Assembly: GCA_012064385.1 (NCBI GenBank)
Contig: QRDG01000062.1
Span: forward strand, 1,976,353-2,040,352
Direction of reading: 5' to 3'
Length of the DNA stretch: 64,000 bases
DNA from: Puccinellia tenuiflora
Lineage: Eukaryota > Streptophyta > Magnoliopsida > Poales > Poaceae
The notes below the pieces were generated by a model, which ran no database searches, had not been told where the DNA came from, and was given only the letters and a program-made list of their open reading frames with translations. Each line of letters begins with the position of its first letter. The first letter of the stretch is position 1. Shown piece by piece: positions 12,415 to 23,000 of this stretch. The position numbers were made by a program, and so were the translations under genes.

Positions 12415-13660
12415 TTATATATATAGAGGCAAAGTTTTACAGAATCCAAGCTTACAATCCAAACCGTTCACAAGAAAAGAGCAACGGGAGCACCCCCACA
12501 CCAGCATTGATATCCAACTGCTGAACACCAGCTACAAAACACAACGCCTAAGACTGGCACACAACTACACAAAAGGCAACACTGGGCCAAAGTACAAGAT
12601 CTGAAGCTAGGTACTCAGGGGCACACACACCCCCAGAGCACATAGCACGCAAACCAAAAGCTACCAGAAAACATCAGCTTAATAGAAAACTACAGCTAGT
12701 ACTTTTCCATATCAATAACCAAGACCCTGTCGGTACGCCACACCACAGACGCCTCAATCTTCTTCGACAGGATTCAGGAATCCAGTGTAGGAGCAGTTGA
12801 GTTTTGGAATCCCAGAGAATACGCCCCAGCTGAAAAAAAGATAAAACATGAAAAATATAATCATTTGGCTTCCTGATAATCTTCTTCTAAAACATCAATT
12901 TGTTATGTATGGTCCAGAGGGACCACATAACCGTTGTAACACCAATCCAAATACAACAAAATTCCCAGGGGAATCATGTCTTGTAAGAGCAAAAAAAATT
13001 CAGAAAATTCTGAGGATTATCCGGCAACCCAGCACACTCTCTCACCACAGACAACACAAACACAACAACCGGGCACTGAAACAATAGGTGATGAAGGATT
13101 TGTTCCCTGGTCGGTAGCCTATCATGAATTACCTGCCACAAAAAGAACCTGATCTTCGGAGAGATTTTTAATTTCCAAATTTTCTGCAACGAAGAATCTG
13201 ACACCCACCATAAGCAAGCCACAGGCCCACAGACACATAGATTTGACAGAATACTCCCCCTTGTTTTCGAATGCCCATTCAAGCATGTCTTGTTGGTAAG
13301 ATAAAAAGGTGAACTTAATAATATCCATCAGTGACTCCCATTTCAACATCTTGTCTCTGCCAAGAGATCTTTTGAATTTAATATCCCACGCAATAAAACT
13401 TAAATCATAACACTGATCCACTGAGGCATCAGGAGAAACTGCTGCCCAAAATAAAGAAGGAAACCTGGTTTCCAAAGGAATATTGCCAACATATACATCC
13501 CACCAAAACCTAGTCCTTTTACCATACCCAACCACATGGACATCTCCCCATTTAAACCACTTTTTGACATTTTGCGAACCATTCTAGAACTGAGATCCTC
13601 TTGATTCATTCATTAGAATGGATTCCCCATTAGTCAAATATTTTTTCAGTGAAATCAGTA
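12415..13660 (-). mobile_element. Truncated L1-type LINE, C-terminal ORF2 (zf-RVT) on the minus strand
   Basis: Minus-strand translation gives the conserved region after the plant LINE reverse transcriptase. It starts near 13655 with LKKYLTNGES, then GDVHVVGYGKRTRFWWDVYV and PLETRFPSLF. Next comes the zf-RVT block near 13180-13080 (LKISPKIRFFLWQVIHDRLP followed by TREQIL). Several stops and frameshifts occur (a TAG directly after GSQF near 13585, frame changes near 13190). The zinc-binding cysteines of zf-RVT appear deleted between HH and FQCP. A 3' UTR continues to about 12415, ending in a TA-rich tail rather than a clean poly-A. The copy is 5'-truncated and inactive. Confidence 0.75.
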
Positions 13661-14478
13661 TTTAAAGTCTATGTCGGAACAGGGTTTGTGAGTACGCACA
13701 ATTTTGAGAGTGGAGAACATGCTGGTTCCTTTCTCAGAGTATTCCGAAACAGCCGAAACCTCCCAAATTTCAACATGCCTGGGAAGTGGGCTAAAGAATC
13801 AAGAAACTGCTATTTACAGACAAGTGGTAGGAGGACAAATCACAACAAAGATGGGCAACAAAATCGACATTACTCTAATAACTTTTGCCTACTCAAATCA
13901 GTAGCATTGAAGAGAACATGCATAACTCTGAAGTTTCCTACATGTATCCAAACAAACACATTCTTCACTCCTTTGTGACATGTTATGGCATTGGTCATTC
14001 ATTTTTGATAGCATCTCTTGATGTACGTTACGAAAATAAGAGAATATTAATACTGTAATCGCACTACTTCTATGGCGAACTTGTTTTTATATGTATCTCA
14101 TATTTACGTATTACTTTTATCATCGTTCTTGAGAAAAAGCAATAACTGGACAGGCTTTCTGAGATATTGCTGACTATTTTCCTTAGCTGCCAGAGTTCAT
14201 TCACCAAACATATTAATGTTGATGCAGCATCAAGTTATATTGCAGCGTGATAGTCCTGGATGTGAGCAATTGGATAATGCTAGTTACGATGTTATGCATT
14301 ATTGCAAAAGGAGCTGATTAATTCTTGCAATCTTCATATACCAGCTATATAGACTAAGCATTCATATATTATCAAATCCCTATAGTCTAGCTCTCCTATC
14401 TTCCTTGGCCGACAGCTCTAAGTGTTACAAAAATCAAACACAGCCATTCACCGGAAGCAAATGTCCATGCAAACTTAC
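13661..14478. other. Stretch without a recognisable gene
   Basis: AT-rich, with two short plus-strand open frames (13649-13978 and 13704-13904) of low-complexity composition and no domain. It may be intronic to the fragmentary minus-strand locus whose exon-like pieces lie to its right. Confidence 0.3.
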
Positions 14479-14537
14479 CTCTACAGCAGAATCTTTCAAT
14501 GTGTCTGTACCATAGCTTCCATCTTCATTACATCTCC
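14479..14537 (-). other. Exon-like 59-nt segment with consensus splice sites
   Basis: On the minus strand the segment is bounded by an acceptor (TTCTATAG) and a perfect donor (GAG/GTAAGT). One of its frames is open and reads RCNEDGSYGTDTLKDSAVE. I do not recognise the protein. Taken with the segment at 14803-14897 and the galactosyltransferase-like piece at 15305-15440, all on the minus strand, it suggests a spliced gene or a set of captured exons. Confidence 0.3.
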
Positions 14538-14802
14538 CTATAGAATATACAAACAAACAAGTGAAGCTTATATTGATGAATATGGCACTATAAAAGTACC
14601 TGATCAATAACTTTTCCTCTAATTGCTATTAGTTTTATTCAGCAGTAACAATTCACACTGGCAAACCTGTTTTTATATTTCCACTATACCATTAGGAGAA
14701 TTACCAGGGATACAGAGACCTAGTTACCGCAACGATATGACTACATTACATTTTTTCTACAATGAAATCGACTGAGTTGATATGACAGCAACAATTTAAC
14801 TA

Positions 14803-14897
14803 CTATGTTGTGCCGTAGCCCGCAGGTGTTTCAGTATGAGTGTACCATCGCACAGACCATGGTGGAGCATCAGATCCATCCATTGGGTCACGTTGCC
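14803..14897 (-). other. Exon-like segment, product unknown
   Basis: Minus strand, following an acceptor (GATGCTTCAG). The frame reads QRDPMDGSDAPPWSVRWYTH and on to PAGYGTT with a TAG at 14803-14805. Composition and residue mix look like a real protein. No clean GT donor is visible before the stop, so it is either a terminal piece or a broken fragment. Unassigned. Confidence 0.3.
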
Positions 14898-15304
14898 CTG
14901 AAGCATCAGTAACATATCCACATCAAGAATCAATCACCTCAAAAAAGAACAACGGTTGAGCTATTATTGGGAGAAAAGCTTCCTGATACAATGATACATA
15001 TATATACTTACATAGTTATGAAAAAAAGATGACACCACACAATAATTATAACGGAAATTTTGCATGTCTCTCTCATATGCAATGAAATGGTCGCTACTAT
15101 AATGCCTGCACATGGTTAAAACGGAAATATGAATCAGAGAAGCTTGCAGCTTAACCCTATGTAGCATGAAGTAAACCGACGGCGTTGAAGCTTCCTACCA
15201 AGCATGTTCTTCCACAGCCACTGAATAAGAATTCAATCGATTTTATCTTTCAGCCAAATAATCGACAACTAAAATCAGGGAAACAAACAGGATGTACCAG
15301 TCAA

Positions 15305-15440
15305 CTGCATGCGGTAGCAGGTATTCTGCTCGATGGCAGACTTGCCACTCCAGTCGCCGCGAAGGCGGGGGTTAAAGTGGAGGATCCTGAGCGGGTCCTC
15401 GTCGTCCACCGTCTTAAGCCCCTGAAGCTTGCAGATCGAG
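15305..15440 (-). pseudogene. Fragment of a Gal-lectin/GT31 hydroxyproline O-galactosyltransferase (GALT-like)
   Basis: The minus strand encodes DDEDPLRILHFNPRLRGDWS followed by IEQNTCYRMQ. As I recall the family, this matches the conserved region of plant galectin-domain beta-1,3-galactosyltransferases (GALT2-6 class) just before the CYRMQWG motif. Those Golgi enzymes add the first galactose to hydroxyproline on arabinogalactan proteins. Here homology ends exactly at RMQ: the following codons do not continue WG, and no GT donor follows. No GT31 catalytic domain occurs anywhere on the minus strand to the left. I therefore call it an isolated exon fragment, possibly captured, within a larger open frame (15301-15822) that is otherwise Pro/Arg-rich and unrecognised. 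Confidence 0.6.
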
Positions 15441-16321
15441 CCCCGGCGGCGGCAGCCTCGACGGCGACCTTGCGGGTCGAGCCACCGGAGCGGGAGGAGT
15501 TGACGCAGCCGAGGTCGATTCCGGCTGGTGGTCGTCGGGCTTCCAGCGGCGCCGCCCCCGCTCGCTGCCTCGCGCGACTCCACGACCCTCGCAGCAGGAT
15601 ATGGTGGTGGTAGACGGCGGCAGGACGTGGTACTGGAGGCGGCGGCGGGACGCGGTGGAGGAGGGCTTCCACGGCGGCGCAGTGGAACCCTAGCACGGCG
15701 GCGGCAAGTCGACCGTGGCAGATGCGTCTGGGGCCAGGATGTAGTTCTCGACGGCGGCATGGAAATCGAAGGCGTGAGCAGCCGGCGGCGTCGAGGAGGC
15801 GGGGAATCAAGATGTAGGCCATCAGGTCCTCCGCAGCGGCCGGATCCGCGTCTGCACGCTGCTCGTTGGTCGTTGCCCGCTACCTGCTCGCCTCATGCCA
15901 CTCGGCCCGCTCAACGCTCAGTGCTGGTGACCTCCTCGGCCCGCTCGCCGACCGGCACCGCCCGCCGCCACCCTCTGCCGCACGCTAGACAGGGAGTCGT
16001 CGGGTTGCGGTGAGGGGATCCATTGCGATCAGTTCTCTTTTTTTTTTGCTTGCCGTGCGTGATTGTAGGGGCCGCGGAAGCGGGGGTGGAGTTTTTCCTC
16101 CGCTCGTGAGGGTCCGCTGGGGGCGGAACATACCGTGCGAGGCAGAGTTTCGTCTGCCCCCAAAAAATTGCTAAACGTACGCTTAGGTGGGGATATTTTT
16201 AACGGTGACGGTTAGATCTAATCTAGTGGTCAGATCCTGAGGTGGAAATTGGTCGTGGTTGTTATGTGTACGTATGTGGTGTGTACCTAGGAAAGAATAT
16301 GTTTGCTTTTTATTAGTAGTG

Positions 16322-16323
<2 letters not shown>
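15441..16323. other. GC-rich stretch next to the galactosyltransferase fragment
   Basis: High GC up to about 16090 with long but domain-free open frames on both strands, as GC-rich grass sequence commonly gives. 16180-16320 carries 'ggtggggatatttttaacgg' and 'gatctaatctagtgg', which resemble a common Triticeae transposon terminus. No gene can be defended. Confidence 0.3.

Positions 16324-16367
<44 letters not shown>
16324..16367. repeat. (TA)n microsatellite
   Basis: About 21 uninterrupted TA units, preceded by 'attagtagtggaga' and followed by short AG/TA runs. Confidence 0.9.
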
Positions 16368-16370
<3 letters not shown>

Positions 16371-16499
16371 TATAGAGATAGAGATTTAGGTAGTAGAGAA
16401 TAGTGTGAAGTGTGACATCAACGACCATAAATTCAACTTTAATAATATAAATGTGTGCAGCTTTGGCTTCGGGGGACATATGCTTCTGCGGTCATGCAT

Positions 16500-16790
16500 G
16501 ACATGAAATTCGATTTTTTTTTTCAAAAATTCTAAAATACATGGGCAACAAACATATATAAGTGTTATACACGCGTGCAACGTTTCGTCACGAAATGACA
16601 TTCATGTTGCTTTGTGCGAAGAAACAAAATAAGTACTCTGAAAATATTTTTTTAAAGTCCACTATTTTTGTTTTTCCAAAGAGCACTACAAATGTCATAT
16701 TTTTTTTTTGGAAAATTTGCATATAAGTAGAACACTTGAATATGTTTGTTACCAATTTTTTTCAGAATTGATTTTTTTTTAATTTTATAC
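16500..16790. repeat. AT-rich interspersed repeat (unclassified MITE-like)
   Basis: Several T-runs flank 'acatgggcaacaaacata', 'tttcgtcacgaaatgacatt' and 'ccactatttttgtttttcca'. From memory these belong to a very common Triticeae interspersed sequence. No TIRs could be paired by eye, so the class is left open. It ends about 80 bp before the methyltransferase 5' region. Confidence 0.45.
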
Positions 16791-16867
16791 CAGGTAGGAG
16801 CATGTGAGCTCGGCAGCTGTATTGAATTTCCGCATAAATTTTCACTGAAAAATCAAAGCTGCAAATA

Positions 16868-17082
16868 TGTTCACGGTGAGGTGAGGCGACGTCCACTGTG
16901 CCAGCTGTCCAAAACGCTGCCCCCGTCCTTCTCTCTCTCCTCTCGTCGCGGACTCCAACCCAACCACCACCCGACCCGGACCGGTTCGCCTCTCCTTCCT
17001 CCCCCGACCGCGAACCCTACCCGCCGGCGGCGGCGGAGGTGACCTGACCGAGGAGGACGGCCTCCAACCCGCCCGCCACCCC
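16868..17082 (+). promoter_or_regulatory. 5' UTR and proximal promoter of the ATXR7-like gene
   Basis: A pyrimidine-rich, TATA-less stretch (CCTTCTCTCTCTCCTCTCG near 16924, then repeated CAACCCAACC-type blocks) just upstream of the first ATG, typical of a housekeeping grass gene with Y-patch promoter elements. The transcription start cannot be fixed from sequence alone. Confidence 0.4.
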
Positions 17083-20000
17083 ATGCCGCACGCGCGCTCC
17101 GATCCGGTGAGCCCTCTCTCCGCCGTCTCCAGATCCACCTCGTCGGCTGACGCGCGCCCGACCGCCTCCCCTCGTCCCACATCGGGGATCCACCGGAATT
17201 CCGCCAGTTTCGTATGTACGCGGCGTGCTAGGGGTAGTTGGGGGCTGCAGCGTGATTTTGCGCGGGGCTGGTTGTGTAGCGTGCGAGCGGAGCAACCATC
17301 GAATTTTTGTACAGTAGTTTCCGTAGCTGTGAAAGACAGGGTTGGATTCACAGAGAACGCGCAACGATCGTCATTATGCTGCGATGTTTTTTTTTATTTT
17401 TTTGGGGGTGAGAGTGGCGAATTTAGTTGAATGGAAGGCGATGACGGTTTCTGCTCGTATCCTGAGGAATCTGCCGCTATGTAATCAACGTATGTATCTG
17501 ACGCTTGTGCAATTATCTTGTGATGATCAGGGGCTGGACGTTGAGCCGGCAGCGGAGTCGTCGTCGTCGAGCTTCCGCAGCTCCAGTCCTTTCCACAGGA
17601 GGAAGCGTGCTAAGCTGTTGACCGACGGGCTGTCGCACAGGGAGCCCCTTGGTTGTTCTGTGTCGACCTGCGATGATCCGTGGGAGAACTCGCTTGACAG
17701 GTACAACCCTTCGTTGACTCTCTATTTGTTAGTCACATTATTATTATTTCCTCCTATTGCTTCAAATTGTTGATTCTGCCTGCACCATTGATCAGGTGTT
17801 TGGAGGGGCGTCAAATTGCGTCCTGTAGTGGTGACCAACCGCAAAGCTCTGGCCTGTTTGTCGCAGTGGAGGATAATGTTTCTTCTGTAGATAACAGCGG
17901 GGGGATGTATCCGCAGTCAGGGATGGGCTATTCGAATGGCCAAAACGGGGCGTGCATTGCATATCCGCAGCATCAGCCCTTGGAAGGTTGTATGTATGTG
18001 AATGAGCATGGACAGATGTGCGGGCCTTACGCACCCAAGCAGCTCTACGAGGGGCTATCCACTGGTTTCTTGCCCCAGGATCTTGCTATTTATGCTCTTG
18101 TCGGTGGGAAGATGGTCAATCCTGTACCCTTGAGTCTTCTGGAGCAGTTCCTTTCGCAATGGAACTCTGCTGCTGCGGTCTCCACGCCAAATGAATCGAA
18201 GGGGAATACAACGGTGGCCTGTACTGATAAAATGGCGCTTCGGGATGTATGTCATTCATCTCTGCCTATGTTTCTATACGCACCTAGCCTATTATCTACC
18301 TTTCTGATTTTCTCAGTTTCTGTTTTTTCGCTAGGTTCTTTCAAGTGATGAATCATGCTGGATGTTTGAGGACACAGAAGGCTCCCGTCATGGGCCTCAT
18401 TCTCTTGCTGAACTTTCTTATTGGCATCATAGTAGCTATCTCCAGGATCTTTCAATGGTAAAAAGGAATTAGCACTATCCCACCCTCTTGCTTTATGTTG
18501 GCAAATGCTTTATCCACTCGAGCAACCATGCCATTCCTGTTACCCAGTAATGTTTCCATTCAAGTTAGGTAATGGCAGGTCTGTAATTATTAGAAGGCGA
18601 TTTTATGATTTGATCATAACTAGTCAATAGCACAATAATATCATTCTTTTACATATGCTATTTTATGATTCTGTCTGCAATAGTTAGAAGGCAATTTTAT
18701 GATTTGGTCATAACTAGTCAATAGCAGAATAATATCAGTCTGATACATACGCTATTTGTGTTAGATTCTGGTTTTGTAAATACCTCTTAATGTTTGTTGC
18801 ATTGTCGGCTTGAGTGCCCTTGCCCTTATTTGTTAGACTAGCATCATGTGAGGAACATTTGATACATTTGTTCTTTTGCATTTCTTTTCTTGCCTTGTCA
18901 AGGGCAAACAATTTCAAGTTCGTGAAGTTGAACAACTAATCAGTAGCACAGGCTATTTTCTGTGTACAAACGGTTAAATTCACTAAACATCAATGCAAAA
19001 GTAATATATAGTTCTTGTGGAACTTCGATCTCTAAGATTTTCTTGTTGAGGATCAAGTTAAAAGACAGTGTGTTGTGCTACTATATCATCTGTATTTGCG
19101 TTTTATTTTTTTATTCTCATTAGTCTGCAATCTGAATAAATTATGTTTTATTTGTAGATTTACCACGTCGATAGCAAATTTGGTCCATTTACACTTGTCT
19201 CACTAATTGATTGGTGGAGTGGAGGTCACCCGGAGCATTCAGAAGCTACAGAGAACGGTTCAGGGTCACTGAGTGCCGTAATGGGTGACATTGTCGATGA
19301 TATTGGCCATCAGCTCCATGCCGGTATAATGAAATCAGCCCGCAGGACTTTCATTGATGAAATATTCAGCTGTGTGCTTCCAGAAATTATTGCTTGTAGG
19401 AAAACCGAGAAGCAACTAGCTGCAAAATCAAAGGCCCAAGCTGTTAAGGTGTGTTCTATTTGGCCCAAAGGTTTCCTATCAAGAGCACTTCTTTTTATGA
19501 TCATTCTTCAGTTTTTCATAACCTCTCCTGCATGTTTATGACATTTGCAGGCTGCCAATGTGAGCAGCAAGAAGGTTTCAGCAATAAAGGGCAAGGTTGA
19601 TACACGATCTACTACTCACAAAAAAGAAAACTCGTACAATACAACACGAGCAACTTCTTCCGTTGCTGCTCAATCAATTGCAGTGCATGCCAAATTTGCT
19701 GATATATTATCAGCAGTCTGGCAAACTATGTATTATGAATCCATGAAGAATATCTGGGATGGGATACTTTATGATCCTGTTATGGACTACTGTGGTGCAT
19801 GGCTTAAGAGAAATCACCATTCAAGTTTTCACTCTACAATTATTCCTGATGCATCTGATAATGGAAACATGAAAGGAGCTGATGGACCGAAGGTTTTGCC
19901 ACTGATACTAAGTGTATTTATTTGTTGGAAGGGGTGTATTTGGTGCTTATATCCTTTCTTTCGTCAATACAACGGCTGATGATACTTCTGTATCTTTGCA

Positions 20001-23000
20001 GGCAATATGTGACTCAGAGGCTCATGACTGTGACATGGATTTCCCACCTGGATTTGGGCCAAGTTTAGAGTGTGCTGAGAGCTGCCACTCTGCATCCTTG
20101 TTAGCCGTGGACTCTTGCGTGAGAAAAATTAGTGGGAAGCCTGAATCAAGTTCCACTATATATTATGACCCCTCATCAGGAGTCCAGGTAATGCTGGCGA
20201 ATGAACTATACATGTCAGCAAAGGAAACTTTGTTTCACCATTTCAGGGAGGTTATCGCAGAGGAAATTACAAACTGTTTATGCTTTGGACTTGAAGATAG
20301 CACCGATCAAGTGAGATAACAATTATAAACAATCTCTCTTATAACTACTGAAATTTAGGAGTTTACATGATTCATGTTGGACATGTGTATTGCAGGAACT
20401 AATTCGTACCCCTGTTCATGCACCGGATTCACCTAGTTCTGCTGGAATGGACATTCATGAAACACCCACTCCTCCTGACATGGCTCTAGATAAATTGTTG
20501 GATGTTGCTAAAATGGCTACAGATGCAATAAACATTCCAGCTGTAATGGCTCTAGATAAAATGTTGGTTACTGCTGAAATGGTTACAGATGCTGTACCCA
20601 GTCCTGCTGACATGACTTCAGATGAAACATCATGTGCTGCTGAAGTGGAAACAGATAAAATGCTCACTTCTCATGGTAAAGGATCATTCTTCTATTGCAT
20701 TTTGTCTTACCTGAGTTTGATGATTACATTATTTTAACCCCTTTAATTTGGATGCAGTGGAACATCAATCCCCTTCTGCATCTTATGATAGTATATTTGA
20801 AAAGCTTGATGTATGTGAGACAGCTGAACTGGATGAGAGTTTTGATGAGGTGCCTCCTGGAATGGAGACTGGCTTAGTTTCTGTGGTGATCAAGGACAAA
20901 AACAAATATCGACCTTCAAAATCAGTCAACTCTATTCCTGTAATTTCTAGATATATTACCTTGGCTGTCTGCCGGCAAACACTGCATGAGAATGCTGTGA
21001 AAGAGTGGGTGTCTCTCTTGTCAGATACTATTAGCGAGTGCTTTGATTCATGGTATACCAAGCAGAATGTTGTGTCTAAAAACATCGATGAACCATTGAG
21101 ACCAACGGAATATACATACTACAGGAAGAGAAAGTTAAGGAACAGCCGTGAAGCAGTGTCGTCCAAAAAACCAATGGGAATTCCAATGGATGAGCAGCTT
21201 TCGAAGACTCTATGTGAGCTTGTTGAGCGCAAGGTTCATCTTAAAAATGTACAGGTAACAAAGAAGGCTGGTAAGTCGAAAAAGCTCTCCAAGAGTCATG
21301 CCAAAGCTCTTGATGAGGTACACACTTTGAATATCAAACAAGACTTGAAGCAGCTCTCCAGTGACGTACACACTTTGAAGGCTGGGAAGTCGAAAAAGCT
21401 CTCGAAGATTCATGCCAAAGCGCTTGATAATGAAGTACACACTTTGAATATCGAACAAGACTTGAAGCGGCTTTCCAGTGACTTGCACACTTTGAAGGCT
21501 GGGAAGTCGAATAAGCTCTTGAAGGGTCATGCCAAAGCTCTTGATAATGCTGTACACACTTTGAATATCGAACAGAAGCGGCTTTCTAGTAATGTACAAA
21601 CTTTGAAGGCTGGGAAGTCGAAAAAGTTCTCGAAGAGTCATGCGAAAGCTCTTGATAATGATGTACACACTTTGAATATGGAACAAGACTTGAACCGGCT
21701 TTCCAGTGACGTGCTTACTTTGAAGGCTGGGAGGTCGAAAAAGCTCTCCAAGAGTCATGCCAAAACTCTTGATAATGACGTACACACTTTGAATGTCGAA
21801 CAAGACTTGAACCGGCTTTCCAGTGACGTGCACTCTTCGAAGGCTGGGAAGTCGAAAAAGCTCTCCAAGAGTCATGCCAAAACTCTTGATAATGATGTAC
21901 ACACTTTGAATATTGAACAAGACTTGAAGCGGCTTTCCAGTGACGTGCACACTTCGAATATCGAACAAGACTTGAAGCGGCTTTCCAGTGAAGTGCACAC
22001 TTTAAATATCGAACATGATTTGAAGCGGCTTTCCAATGATGTGCCAAAGAGTAAGTATTTTAATTCAGTTTGCTTCTTCTCATGTACATTTGCATATATC
22101 TAACATGTGCATCTTCCCTTTACAGGACAAAGGACTTGTCATCTTACTAGGAAGCATCTGGTTGATAGTAAGGTTCGTACTGAGAACGAGAACGAGAACG
22201 ATGGTGTGCCCACGAAGTTCGCAAAGAAAAGAAAGCACAAGAACGTGTCTACTGACTCCAGTCAAAAGGCAAAGCCGTTGATTTTATGTCCAGAATCAGA
22301 TGGCTGTGCAAGGGCTTCCACCAGTGGGTGGGAGTGGCGTAATTGGGCACGAAACGCCACTCCATCAGAAAGGACTCGTGTGAGAGGGTATCGTGTTCGG
22401 AGTATTCTTTCAACTTCAGCTAATAGCATGTGGAAAAATCCACCAGTCAAAGGTACATCCGCACGAACAAATCGGGTCAAGTTACGAAACCTGTTAGCTG
22501 CTTCTGAAGGCGCTGAGCTGCTTAAAATTACCCAATCAAAGGTAAAATAAATTGTTGCATGTATAAGTTACTCTTGCCATTAGGTTGAATGACAACTGAC
22601 TACCTTGGCACATAGGCAAGGAAGAAGCGGTTACGTTTTCAAAGGAGCAAGATCCATGAATGGGGGCTGGTGGCCCTTGAGTCGATTGATGCAGAAGATT
22701 TTGTTATTGAATATGTTGGTGAACTGATTCGTCGGCCGGTAATTTTTGTTGAATTCAATCAACGATCTCTTTGTCCATGTACTAGTTTTTTCTCTTGAAT
22801 TATAGATATATCTGCACCATACAGGTCTCGGACATACGTGAGGCTCAATACGAGAAGAGCGGAATTGGAAGCAGCTACCTTTTTCGCTTGGACGATGATT
22901 ATGTGGTAGGCATAAAAGATTATCCCTTTCTGCTTTTATCCAAGATGATTTGCCCCATCCATGTCTTTATGTCTGATATTTGCTTCTTAGACAATAGGAG

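Noticed and set aside
15528..16013. 161-codon + strand open frame
   Set aside because: GC-rich Arg/Gly/Ser low-complexity translation, without domain, opposite to the galactosyltransferase-like fragment.
21210..21998. 262-codon minus-strand open frame over exon 9
   Set aside because: It is created by the 111-117-bp coding repeat, whose antisense frame also lacks stops. It is repetitive, has no domain, and overlaps a well-supported + strand exon.
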